Assembly: GCA_028583605.1 (NCBI GenBank)
Contig: CM053326.1
Location: 10,238,587 to 10,302,586 of the forward strand
Length of the DNA: 64,000 nucleotides
From: Dastarcus helophoroides
Taxonomy: Eukaryota; Arthropoda; Insecta; Coleoptera; Bothrideridae
Direction of reading: 5' to 3'
The notes beneath the pieces are model-generated. The model was not told the DNA's origin, made no database searches, and saw only the letters and a program-made list of their open reading frames with translations. Positions within the stretch are counted from its first letter, which is position 1, and each line of letters opens with the position of its first letter. Made by a program: the position numbers and the translations under genes. Shown here one piece after another: positions 23,189-34,336 of the stretch.

Positions 23189-23323
23189 CACAGACCAATA
23201 GGTTTGAACATTTATTAGATTCGAAGTTTGGTCAGTTTAAACTGACGAGATCTAACAATATTGAAACCAGTCATTGGTTTCCAAACTTCGAATCTAATAA
23301 AAGTTCAAACCTATTGGTCTGTG
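23189..23323. repeat. Near-perfect hairpin repeat (MITE-like), 43-bp arms
   Basis: The arms 23189-23231 and 23281-23323 are inverted copies with one mismatch in 43 bp, each tip reading CACAGACCAATAGGTTTG. The 49-bp loop begins with the perfect palindrome TCAGTTTAAACTGA and then carries GAGATCTAACAATATTGAAA. Related sequences at 1745-1890 and 55415-55540 show that it belongs to a dispersed family. The high arm identity suggests a recent or gene-converted copy. Confidence 0.8.
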
Positions 23324-24847
23324 CATTAGAATCCTTGTCTTCTGGGAAATTGTTCCTAGAGAGCAACCGCTTCGCTAGGTGGCAGGGTTTCAACTGTTGG
23401 TATTTCAGCTACCTATGATTTACTATACACGCCTGGAGGGCTGCATGAATTTGTAGTCTAAGTTGCATTCTACTTGCATAAATTTTTAAAAACAAATTGT
23501 GGTTCATATTTGATTTACCCTTGGACTACTGGGCTCTTATGCTTTGATTTTCGGTTTGGTTCATGAGGGATTTCGCTAAGAAGTAGAGTCAAAAGTTGAA
23601 CACTCTGAGTATGTAATTCCCTCATTTGATTAAATTTTGAAAATACAAGTGCATCTTATACCTACTATTATCCTTCAAATATGAATAGTTTTATCCCTAT
23701 GTTTTTAATGCATAAATCACTTGTAATTTCTGTTGCAGTAATGTAAGAAAAAATATGACTCGGTGAAATTTAATCATACATGGATGTATGTAATATGTAA
23801 ATTCAGAATTTGCAATTAAAAGTTCTTTTATAACGTTAAAACCTAATGAATATTTGGCGATTTAATTACAAAATTATAGGCCTGACAGGAAATGTAGTCT
23901 AGCTGTAAAAGACGATGACAATTTTTGCAACTTTATTCTTAGTTCATAAAACGACTAAATTAAATACGGTAGAAATTATTTAAAAAATGATACCTGTCTA
24001 CTTCGCAATAGTGTGAATAATTGTGTACTTTATTATGATTTTTATTATTGTCAAAGATATAAGATAACGAAAAGCATAGTTATAATTTATTAGATTGTTT
24101 GGATAAAAAAAAGTTAAGTTTAAGGTTCTTTTATTAAAAATCAAATATATGAAAATATGCAAGCTTTGAGTATTCATCTTTGAATAAATTGATATCGACA
24201 ATAAATACAGTACATATCATATTTCCTCGATAAAAATAAACTTCTAGAATATCTCAATAAGTTGACCTGATTGTATTCACATTTAAGGACCAATCTTTTT
24301 CAAACATCTATCTTTAAAGGAGCTAAATAAAAAAATCAACTTCAACATATCCAAAAGGCCATTCAATTGATCTAACGACGAATATAGTTATTGGTATGGC
24401 GATATTTTTATAAAAACGCTTTTAACAACCTACACATTTAAGAAAAAATATCTCGATATTATTTACTTAGTCTGCTGCATCTTATGCTTTAGCTGTACGG
24501 CAGCAGTATTATTAGTATTATTGCAGTAAAGAGCGCCGATAACAAATTATGAGTTGATAATATGTACCGGGTGGCTAACTAAGAGAGGACGCCGGCTATA
24601 TCTCAGCAGCGAATCATCCCACACCTTTGATAAAAAATTTCAATAAGAAGAGTGGCCCTGAAAAATTGCTTGAAAATATTTTTGAGTCTCTAAAATGATC
24701 GCTAGGTGGCGACCAACGCAAATATTTTTTAAATAGTAATCAAAATTGTACTAATCACAAAGTAGTCATAGTAACAGATAAGACTGTCAATAATAAATAA
24801 AAAAATAAAAAGCAACACCGTTAATAAATCTATTATTTAATAATAAA
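23324..24847. other. AT-rich DNA without recognised gene
   Basis: A GC-richer patch at 24565-24720 may be a short repeat, but I could not find its ends. Otherwise nothing is supported. Confidence 0.4.
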
Positions 24848-24915
24848 TATTACGGGCTTATGGGTTCGAATTGATTATTACCACGTGAACTGAATAATAC
24901 TCACTTTATTTTTGA
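24848..24915 (-). repeat. Fragment of the solo-LTR gypsy family
   Basis: The stretch from TTACGGGCTTATGGGTTCG to AATACTCACTTTATT matches the end of the LTR at 20001-20065 almost base for base. Only about 65 bp remain, abutting the tail of the hammerhead-bearing repeat. Confidence 0.7.
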
Positions 24916-24980
24916 AAAATGACCAATTAAATGTTCTGTAATTAAACAGTTAAACGAGCTTAAAATTGAAAATATGTACA

Positions 24981-25034
24981 ACCGCAACCATAGACTAGTT
25001 TCGGCCTTCCTTGGCCTCATCAGCATGGAACGGT
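24981..25034 (-). ncRNA. Type I hammerhead ribozyme candidate
   Basis: On the minus strand all conserved parts are present in order. The stem I 5' strand is ACCG-UU-CCAUG, followed by CUGAUGA (25023-25017) and stem II GGCC-AAGGAA-GGCC (25016-25003). GAAAC (25002-24998) comes next, then UA, the GUC cleavage triplet (24995-24993) and the stem I 3' strand UAUGG-UUG-CGGU. CCAUG pairs with UAUGG (one G-U pair) and ACCG with CGGU, around a UU/UUG internal loop. Stem III is minimal: ACUAGU is self-complementary, so two copies could pair there. This is the architecture reported for hammerheads in Penelope-like elements and retrozymes. The carrier here is not identified. Confidence 0.75.
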
Positions 25035-25599
25035 GGTGTATACACTTCCAACTTAAAGCCGTTAGTCAGTCGTATAAGTATCCAAGATAGTAAACCTCCA
25101 TTGGGTGATTTGTAACTGACTTTTAACTGTTACTTATACGGTCATTTGTCAAAACAATAAGTGTTAAAGTATTAAACGCGGTACTATGGAAGAGGAACCA
25201 GAACGGGGGAGATCCGTTTCATGACGGAATGGGACGATCCTTTGCTTACACACTGACGCGTCAAATATTATACAGGACTACAGAATTTTTAAAATAGTTT
25301 GATTTATAATGCGGCAGCATTACTTATCACATATGTATATGAAAATTCTGCTTAATAGAAGAAAAGTACTGCTTTAGTAGCAGATGTTGAAAAATTTGAA
25401 AGTTACCTATATTTTTCTATTGTTAAATTGTAGAAAATCAAGAATAGTTACAAGAATAATAAATACAGGCATCATTCTTGGATTGCGAGAAGATAACAAA
25501 TACATTAAAAAATCTCCGGCGTTAAATAAAGCTATTGAAAATTTCTGCGAAACGATAAGAAATATACTTTTGGCATTTTCCAACTCATAGAGGATTCCT
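25035..25599. other. Flank of the hammerhead repeat; no gene
   Basis: The first 200 bp or so probably belong to the same repeat as the ribozyme. A small frame at 25384-25590 has no recognisable motif. Confidence 0.35.
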
Positions 25600-26330
25600 T
25601 GATGAGGACCACTTTCAGCAACTCTTGTAATAATGTAATATATAAGCCGTTTTTTATAGCGTCTGACGGCGCTTTGCCAATCTCCAGGCCTTACGGTCTT
25701 CCCAGCATCTTGCCACTAGGTTTCGTTCGACATGTTTTTGCAATTCCACCTTTCCATGTGTTAGGTGGTCTCCCCCTTTTTCTCTTCTTTAAAGGTACCC
25801 ACTCTATAAGAGTTCGTGGTAGGCATCCATCAGGCATTCGTTGGACGTACCCATACCAAATGAGTTGCTTGGATTTAATTTCGTCCATGGTGGTATGTGT
25901 CATCTGCATTTGGGCTCAAATTTCTGCGTTAGTAATTCTTTGCAGCCTCGATTTTTTTTGCAGCTCTCTTCAAGAAATCCATCTCGGTGGTAATTAGTCT
26001 TCTTTTATCGCTTGCGTTTATTTGCGAGACTTCGCTTCCATAAGTGACGATGCTTTTGAATGTGGTGTTACAGATGTATCTCTTATTTCCCTTTGATACC
26101 TCCTGTTCCAAAGGACTGAATTAACCATGCTTGTCGCTGCTTTTTCTTTATTTATGCGATCTTTGATTATTTCGGTGCTCCTTCCATTGTAGTGCATCTT
26201 GATGCCTAGGTAATCCTAAACATCGCACGCTTCTATTATGTTTTCGTCATCCAGTTGCAAATTTTCGTTGTGTCCCCCAATACACATATACCTAGTTTTT
26301 TGCATATTTATTTGCAATTTGTAATAATGG
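25600..26330 (-). pseudogene. LINE reverse transcriptase C-terminal relic
   Basis: The minus strand encodes INMQKTRYMCIGG (about 26315), then DYLGIKMHYNGRSTEIIKDR. The frame at 26111-25929 has TFKSIVTYGSEV and MDFLKRAAKK. The frame at 25909-25691 has SKQLIWYGYVQRMP and KRKRGRPPNTWK. A last piece, WEDRKAWRLAKRRQTL, ends at TAA 25654-25656. This is the RT thumb and C-terminal region common to many insect endonuclease-reverse transcriptase proteins, where WxGHVxRMP and KRGRPxxxW are hallmarks. The copy is 5'-truncated with several frame breaks. I do not assign a clade. Confidence 0.8.
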
Positions 26331-28755
26331 TTTTGTTAAATTTTTAGTTGTTTTATTTGCCTTAAAAATACCGCAATACTTGTTGGATTTTTGTTGTTTT
26401 GTTGTTCTATTTGTTATTAAATTACAAATTCTAACAGTTTTTTTATAAAATTCTGAACTACTTCATTTAACCCTTAAAGAACTCGATGCATTAACGTGTA
26501 TATTTTTCAAAAACGGTGACCAAATAAATTAGGAACGGACTTTTTTTTAAATAGAATTGTCTAGATTTTTATATTAATTATTGTATGTTAGAATGTAGAG
26601 ATTAGAGAATGCTTAAAATCCATGCATTTTAAACCCATTACGAAGTATTACAAAAATTGGAGTATACTCAGCAAGATGAAAATAATTTTCTCTAAATAAA
26701 ACTGCACAAAATAATTCATTTATAGCATTTTACACCAGTAAATTGCATTCATGGTAGTCTAGACATTGTATATCCAGGCGATAAGGCCGCTATGGTGAAA
26801 TAAATGTACCTTCTTGAGAAACTAGAACTTCTATGTCATCTGTTACCTGTTGCACACAAGTATTTATATCGAATCAATTACACTTCTCATTCTGCAAAAC
26901 AAATTATATGTCTCATAGCCAATTCGTATTTTAAAGCTTCGAATTCAAAGCGAAAATATCAGGGCGACAATCCCAAAGTGTATAAAAATAAAGCACATTT
27001 AAGCGCGAAAGTGGGTAAGAATTGCAGTAAGCCGAGAAGAGAGGGGTGCATTTTTCAAGAGTTAATATAAAAGCTAAAGTACCCTGAACGGCGACAGGGG
27101 GCGTTAAGCGGACTCATCAGTTTTCAGTGATTTTCAAATAAATGAGCTCTAACACGGAGATGGCAATTTTACTCTTTTCTTTAAACTTACCCCCGAGCGG
27201 GCAACCAGTCGCTAGCAGACAACAGAGCAATCAAGTTTATCACTTAATGATTTTCATTTCCATTGCTCCAGTTTGAGTGCGTCAATGCATATTAATGATA
27301 ATGCAAATAAGTACAAGGTTTTATTGCTGCAGAAACTTTTATCTATTCATTTAGCTGAGGGTAAATCGTTAGAAGGGGACTGTTTTTTCAAAAGTAGTCA
27401 TGTTTACAAAAGCGAATATCGAGAAAATCCATTTGTTATAAAAAAAAGAATATATTTAGATTTACTCTCCTTTTTCATTAAATTATGTTCCTAAATTAGG
27501 TGTCTCATCCGAATCTGCTTCCGCGATTGTGATCCTTAAAATATCGGCATCTGCGAATTTCAGAAATTCTGCTTCCGCAACATCCTTACCTGTACAATTC
27601 AGCAGGAGTTATTTACAGTAAAATGTTTGATTTGATCTTCATGTTAACAATTAATCCTTAACCAATTTTTGTACATTACCTATAATTTTCAGTGCAACCT
27701 AGAAAGTATTTAGATGTTTTGTTTTTTTACATTTATTGGAAAAAACCAGTCTTATTCAAAATAATATTTCAAATAGTATTTCAAAACCATATTATTTCCT
27801 ATTAATTAAGTCGAAGACAATGCCATTCAAATACACTGAATATTTGGTTTAACATATATCGATTCAAATACTACCTACCAAAAAGTAAAACGCATATTAA
27901 TAAATAATTTATTTGCGTTTTAATTATTTTCCTATGGTTAGAAGTATTTTTTTATTAACTAACAACGCATATTATCCTAAGTAACACAAACGTTTACTTT
28001 CGTTCATGTGGATAGAAAATTCTCTTTATTTTACAGTAGCTGCAAAAATATTGATGGAAATTATTTCCAATAAATGATTATTCCTCTAATTTATAAAATC
28101 AGTATTTGAAATGTTTGAATAAAAGTTATAACAAATTAGGAGTGTTTGTCGTGAGTCATGATTAATAAGCTGCAAATACGACTTTTCAGTTTTCTGCTCT
28201 AATGACGAAGCCCCTAATTTCTACTTATAAGCGAAGATGTAACGGTGTGGAAATTATCGTTAGCGATAAGTCAGTGAACCTCTTTATCATCCCCAGCTAA
28301 TAAACGCAACCCTATTTCTTTGAAACCATTAATTTCAAAGACGCCTATAGTGAATATATTGAGAGGTGTGAATAAAAATACAAGTTAATTGTTGGTGCGT
28401 GGATGAATTATAGAATCGGTTGAAAAAATTGTCAAAAATTGTAACATGTAGTATAGAGATAGTCACAAAAGTTTAGATAGACAGGGTGGGTTATATTTTT
28501 ATTCAAGTTTGGTTTAGCGGAAACCCTAAAGAACAGAGCATTTAGGAAACAGAGTACCAGGGTATATAGAATCAAAAACTGTTTAACGGCGTGAATTGAT
28601 CAGCATTGCCATTTAAAAAAAATTCTAGAGAGCACCTTCATATAGGAGTGTAAAATGTAGTCTTTAGTCTTTTTGCTACATATATTATCCCCCTCTACCT
28701 GTTTCAACATTTGTGCCAGAAGACTTTTTTTGTTTTCTGACATCCCCTATATTAT
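26331..28755. other. AT-rich DNA without recognised gene
   Basis: Open frames at 26804-27070 and 27273-27494 show no motif and no splice or promoter support. Nothing else is seen. Confidence 0.45.
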
Positions 28756-29098
28756 TGTTGCGCGTTATCGGTTCAAAATGATTAACACGTGAATTATAAC
28801 CACTTTATTTATAAACTGAACTGGGAACACTAAAATTGCATTCACTAACACTGTTTAGTTAACTAACTTATTCATTGACTTCTAACTAACTTGACTAACT
28901 AACTGAGGGAAAGCCAACCGGACATCCCTACATATAGATCCCGATTGGGATTCTAAAAAAATTAAGCAGATAAGGCTTATTGTTTGCCGAAATTTCTGGA
29001 GCGCTTATCTGCCGTTTGATTTATTATCGCGGCTGCTTCCCCCTTATCAAATTTTCTAGAAAATTCCCAATCAAACTTTACAATTACATTTCGTTACA
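28756..29098 (-). repeat. Solo gypsy LTR (TSD TTAT)
   Basis: On the minus strand it runs TGTAACGAAATGTAATTGTA...GATAACGCGCAACA, 343 bp. The flanks are TTAT at 28752-28755 and 29099-29102. It is closely similar to the LTR at 55554-55892 along its whole length. No internal element sequence adjoins either side, as expected after LTR-LTR recombination. Confidence 0.85.
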
Positions 29099-29559
29099 TT
29101 ATGTTTGCGATGGCCCATACTACATATGTAGAACTAGCTCTTACCTGCGACTTCATCACAAATTTGAATTAATAACTACAATGCAACTAAATTGAAGTTT
29201 CAAAACAATTTTATACCTAAATAAAATTTGAAATTAATTTTCAATTCAAATTGCAAGTGGGTAGCGTAATATTGCTGACATCGATATTATAGGTGCCTAT
29301 TTTATGATAATAGTTCGGGAGCTCAAAAGAAAGGCCGCTATCAAAATAAGAATCACAGATCATCTTTTTCTATGATTGTTTACATCGTATAAAAAGGTTG
29401 TAAATAAATGTTATTTGAGTTTTCTGGATATATGTTTGGAATAAACTAACTATTTCGCATCGTATAGAATATCTGTACCCATTTTCGTTAAAGTCGCTTT
29501 AGTAATTCAGTTGTGGAAAACGCAAATGGGCAAAGAGACCTTCGCATTTATATATAAGT
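29099..29559. other. DNA without recognised gene
   Basis: Nothing supported between the solo LTR and the next PLE relic. Confidence 0.45.
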
Positions 29560-30612
29560 AACGATTAAATTTACCGTAGAGTTAGAAAAAGAAGGAGCAT
29601 TCCATTTTTAGACACTTTAATTATTAGGAATAAAAAAAATTTGAATTTGATGTATATAGGAAAGACACCAGTACCTTTCGCTATATAACTTCCGATTCTA
29701 GCCATTGTATACAACTAAAAATGGCAAGCTTCAGTTGTCTTACCCATCGCCTTCTGAATCTCCCTCTTAATAGAGAAAGATTCGGAAAGGAAGTTGAAGA
29801 CAATTAAACGTACCGCTGAGGTTAATGGCTTCGATCCAAATATTATTTATAAAATTACTAATAAGAATGTCAGTTGGTAAATACCACGACTTTCCGAGCT
29901 GACGAAAACAAAAACTTAAAGTTCGTCTCACTTCCATTTGAACCCTCGCTTACCCATGGTTTAGGTGGAATTTTACGAAAACAGGGCTTTCGGGTTGTTT
30001 ACAGTTCTAACGGCAAATTAAATTCGCTTTTGGGTAGTTTGAAGGATAAAGTAGAGCAAACGGACAAGTCCGGTATTTACCAAATTTCAAGTAAAGATTG
30101 TTCTCAAAAATACGTTGGGCAGACTAGACAATCTCTTAAAATCCGACTGAAGGAACATTTGGCTCATTTGAGGTACGGTAGAACTGAGAAGTCAAGTGTG
30201 GCTAGACATGCTTTTGAATTAGATCCATAGGATAGATAGTAATATTGAATTGTTAAGAGTAGTAAATAAGAATTATATGTTAAATGCTTGTGAAAGCTTA
30301 GCCATCCACAAGGCTGGAGACAACCTTATGAATGGTTGCGATCTGGCCTTTAGGCCATTCGTCTCTGTTAAAAATAGTTAAGGTTGATAGATAAGCAATT
30401 ATGACACTACGACGTGTATGATTAGATGCGCATGTGCGTTCGGATGTGATCGATCATGCACGAAGTGAATATTCTTAGTATATAAGGGTTAATTTTAGGA
30501 TTAAGTCTTAGTATCTCTCTGAAGATGATAGCTTGAAAACGCGTTAGAGCAACCTCTGTTGTGCTTTTTAATCTTTCTTGGTTTCAGGGGACAAGATTTG
30601 TATTTCAATTTT
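29560..30612 (+). pseudogene. Penelope-like element relic: RT end, GIY-YIG and tail
   Basis: This is the longest PLE copy. From 29565 it shows FTVELEKEG, IPFLDTLII and DTSTFRYITSD, the RT thumb region of PLEs, then THRLLNLPLNRERF and NGFDPNIIYKI. The frame at 29874-30230 carries HGLGGILRKQGFRVVYSSNG, KSGIYQI, a Cys pair, and QKYVGQTRQSLKIRLKEHL. That is an intact-looking GIY-YIG core with its catalytic Arg. A base change near 30230 shifts frame; homologous sequence continues to about 30393, followed by the noncoding tail to about 30612. The element is 5'-truncated, with three or more frame breaks. Confidence 0.8.
30513..30552 (+). ncRNA. Broken hammerhead-like core in PLE tail (copy B)
   Basis: CUCUCUGAAGAUGAUAGCUU is followed directly by GAAAACGCGUUAGAG. 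The 3' half of stem II (GCUGUC in the other copies) has been lost, so this copy cannot fold correctly. Stem I (CUCU/AGAG) and the palindrome ACGCGU are kept. Confidence 0.45.
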
Positions 30613-31850
30613 TTATTAGTAAAGATGTCAAAATTTCGTGATGTTTCCTATTAATTTGGTTTTCTATGCAGACTATACTTTGATTTGTAGCTTAGACTCT
30701 TTTTTTTTGCTGAATAAGATAAAAATTCAAGTTTGAAATCAAGATTTCAATATTTTTAAAGTAATATAAAACTTCAAAATTTTGACAAAAGTCGAAATTT
30801 TTTATTGTTTTTGTTAATACTGATTATAGGTATCGCGTGAAGAAATGTTTAAAAAAAAAGTATCTATTTATAATTTGTTGGGGAAGATGTGCCACTGGTG
30901 CTATGATATAACAAGAAAACTGTCATTCTGCATAAAATACATTTACATTTTATTCTCCTACGTATTTAACTATCGCCTTTCATTCTTCTACACGAAGAAT
31001 GAATGAACATAAATATAATAAACAATAAAAAATGCAATTTTCATTATAAAGCGTAATACCGCTCATAAAACGTCATACACCGACCTACGTTATTTGTAGA
31101 GGAAATAACAATGTTTTGAAATTTGATGATGACGTTAAAATGGGTCGAGGTCTCCCGAATGGTATTGATCCTCGGGGACCACTTGCGTCTGCTGTTTGCT
31201 AGAATGCTAGACTCTGCTTGGATTTTCCGAATCATGGACGAATCATTTCCTATTTATACATCACAAATTCCTTCAAGAACTTGAAATAATTTAACATACT
31301 AATAAATTTTTAAATCAAAAATATGCTTTAAGACATTTCCATTAATTTATTTTAGTTTTACGATCTTTTAACCTCAAATATTTGCCGTAAGTGTATGCAA
31401 TATTTACATAAATAAGGAAAATTGTCGTATAAATTTCCCAGACCTACACACTCAGAAGATGGTTACTTAACTGCAATAAAACTATACTAATATTTTTATC
31501 TCAAAATTCCAGATTCCCGATTTCTTTATAGTTAAAATTTCGGCAAACTTTGCTTCATGTGGGATCATTTTGATATACTTCCTCCTACAGGCGGAGCAGT
31601 GAAAACTAACTCTATAATTTATTCTGCAAATGAGGTAGTTTAACTTGGCACCTCTCTTCGAAATGAATTACTTATGATAATAACATTCAACTATATGATA
31701 TAAATATACCTTATATTTGCTTGGAATTAGCGACTGTACGCAGAGACAGGACTTCATTTCGCCTCAAGGTTTGATTATACATATCATACATAATGAAAAA
31801 CGAATTTCGGATAACCTATTAGCTTTTAAATACTAAAGAAAAAACAGCTA
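30613..31850. other. AT-rich DNA without recognised gene
   Basis: The minus frame at 31044-31235 has no recognisable motif. Nothing else is supported. Confidence 0.45.
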
Positions 31851-32165
31851 AGCCATCCATAAGGCTGGAAACAACCTTATGAATGGTTGCGCTGGACCTT
31901 TAGGCCATTCATCTCTGTTAAAAATAGTTAAGGTCGATAGATAAGGAATTGTGACACAACGACGTGTATGATTGGATGCGCGTTCGGGTGCGGTCGATCA
32001 CGCACGAAGTGAATATTCTTAGTATATAAGGGTTGATTTTAAGATTAGATGTTAGTTTCTCTCTGAAGATGCCAGCTTGTCTGTCGAAACGCGTTAGAGC
32101 AACCTTTGTTGTGTTTTTTAATCTTTCTTGGTTTCAGGGGACAAGTTCTGTATTTCAATACCTAG
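31851..32165 (+). mobile_element. Penelope-like element 3' fragment
   Basis: It begins within the coding end (SLAIHKAGNNLMNG region) and keeps the stop after VKVDR near 31943. The noncoding tail follows with a hammerhead-like core and the CTTGGTTTCAGGGGACAAG block, ending at about 32160. Only the last 30 or so codons remain, so 5' truncation was severe. Confidence 0.8.
32058..32101 (+). ncRNA. Hammerhead-like core in PLE tail (copy C)
   Basis: CUCU, CUGAAGA, a stem II region GCCAGC-UUG-UCUGUC with mismatches, GAAACGCGUU and AGAG occur in order. The palindrome ACGCGU and stem I are intact; stem II is weakened compared with copy A. Confidence 0.4.
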
Positions 32166-32239
32166 TTATGATTTACAGACTGCGTATTTATCATCTTGTA
32201 TTAAAAAAGAAGAAGAAATATAAAAAGTTTTTTTCTAAT

Positions 32240-33013
32240 AGACGCTTTACTACGGTGTGGACAAAAACTCATAAATTAGGTATATATGAGACTGATAAAC
32301 GGGAAAAAATGCCGAGTATAAATAAAATTGATGAAAATGTTAGAAACTCTGTTATTTCTCATATAAAGATGTTTCCAAAATACAGGAGTCATTATTGAGC
32401 CACCCACCTAAAAGAAATTCATCATATATTTCTGGAGCCTGGCCACACATATATGAAGTGCGATAGAGATTTTGCTAGAATTAAAAGGTGCAAAAAAAAG
32501 AATCCCCAAATTTTTATTCCCAAAAATTGAAAGGAAGTGATTGCTGATTCCTAAACAAAATGTATATTCCAAGAAATGTTCTATTCTTTTGAAAATTTAT
32601 ATAAATTAACAAAAGATTTAAAAAAAAAAGATACAGAATGAAGACTTATTAAGTTTAGGGATATAACCCACTTTATATATAAGGAAAATTCGAATTGTTT
32701 TCCTTTGAATTTAAACCAGTCTTAGGTAATCTTTATCTATTCTTGAAATGTATATCTGGATCATGTTCTAATGTACGCCCATCTTATTTGTTTGGAAAAA
32801 TGAAAAAATCTATAGAGCCTTCTAGATTATATGCCTCCAGTGTACCATTTATTTTACACAAACATGAACCATAAGAAAGATCCCAAATGTAAAACAACAG
32901 GAAGAAAACAAACATTGAGACCTGAACCCAGCACCACTCGAGAGGATCAGCAAGAGTCTGGCAACGATATCGACATCGATGACGATGACATAAGTTCTGA
33001 CTATGAACCATGA
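32240..33013 (+). pseudogene. Fragments of an uncharacterised insect transposon-type protein
   Basis: The plus frame ending at 32398 contains VWTKTHKLGIYETDKREKM and SINKIDENVRNSVISHIKMF ending in FPKYRSHY. A following piece has FLEPGHTYMKCDRDFARIKR (about 32432-32490). Repeated insect proteins have the pattern HIxSFPxxxSHYCR followed, after a long domain, by GHTxMExDxxHAxIE. Here the long middle is missing. A last frame (32831-33013) ends in an acidic tail, NDIDIDDDDISSDYEP. The link between the last frame and the rest is a guess. I cannot name the superfamily. Confidence 0.35.
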
Positions 33014-34336
33014 CAGTTCGTTATTTTTTTGCCAATAAATATTTTTTGATCGAACTGCGTGTATTTTAAAAATACAATCATTCAAATGAATAAATATATC
33101 AAATATATTTGTGTAAAAAGTGTATAAGTACTTTAAATTTGATTTTTTTACAAAAGTATAATTTTTTCGAGTAGAATGCTTTTACTAATAAAATTATACG
33201 TTATCTTTTCTTATAATTCATTTTACTAAAAACTTGTGCCGTTATTACAAAATTTTAAAAAGCAACAACCAATTTTTCAAAACTAGATAGAAAGTACGTA
33301 GAATTTTCTGAAAAAAATATCAAAATTTCAAGAAAATGTCGAAACCTCAAGGAAAGGACTAATTTTCATTAAAAAATAAAAATGTATGGAAAAGGCTCCC
33401 GTAGTTGGGAACATAAATTTTCTGTTGGGTGTATGAACCAGGGAAGGAGCAAGCGTCCCACCCAGCCAAATTGTAGCTAGCTAATGGGAAAAAAAAAGGA
33501 AATTTAAAAATACTTTTTATGAGGTGGGACTAGATAAATTACTGGATTAGTTATTATCTTCAAAAATGTATATATAGGCCCCCAATACTCATGATATGGA
33601 TCTCTCAAGGGTCCATGAATCCTAATTTAGAAAACCCTTAGCAATTGCATTATTATTTCATAAATAATTTCCCTTCTTATTACCAAATACATTCGCAATA
33701 TATTCGCATAATTTCTTGCGAATGCGAATGGGAATATAAAAAAATGCGAATATTCGCGAATGCGAATATTCGTTACATCACTAGTAAGTTCCAATTCTCC
33801 AGTTCCCGATAGCAAGACTATGTTGTTGAAGATGTTAGCCAATACCTTAGGGATTCCGTTTTACAACAAGATGTTCCCTTTATGCCAAATATTCCAAAGT
33901 CCATCAAATGTCAAAATAACAAAAAACTCGAAATCTTCTTGTGCCCAACTGCGACAAAAGACGTAAAAGATACGAGTCAACAAATGTGTTTGTATAATTT
34001 TGAATAGATAACTGAGTGCGAGTGTTAGAAAATATTTTAAAGATTTATGTATAATTTTAAAAAACTTGTTTTATTAAATATGGCTTAGGAAATTTTCAAT
34101 TTAAAAATGACTGAAAATATTTAATTTAAAACCGCCTCTAGTTCCGCCTATGGATGATACAGAGGAATCTGTAAAGAAGTTAACTGTTGCAATTTCTTTT
34201 TATTAGACCCTTCTTACAGAAAATAGTAGACCTTTGCTTATTAATTATATATTAAAAAACTAAATTGACTGAAAATGCTAACATCCGCCTTAAAAATCAT
34301 TCAATTGTGCAATTTTAATTAAAGATTTAAAAAGTA
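33014..34336. other. AT-rich DNA with a possible hAT tip at about 33690-33783
   Basis: From 33690 to 33775 the hexamer GCGAAT recurs about seven times and the stretch ends in GTTACATCACTAG. Read from the right this is CTAGTGATGTAACGAATATT, resembling a hAT tip with subterminal repeats. The other end was not found. No gene is supported. Confidence 0.35.

Noticed and set aside
27095..27125. CUGAUGAGUCCG on the minus strand, a hammerhead core beginning
   Set aside because: No GAAA with a pairing partner follows; stem II cannot form.
26804..27494. Open frames at 26804-27070 and 27273-27494 as host genes
   Set aside because: No motif, no splice-site support and no neighbouring exons in phase.
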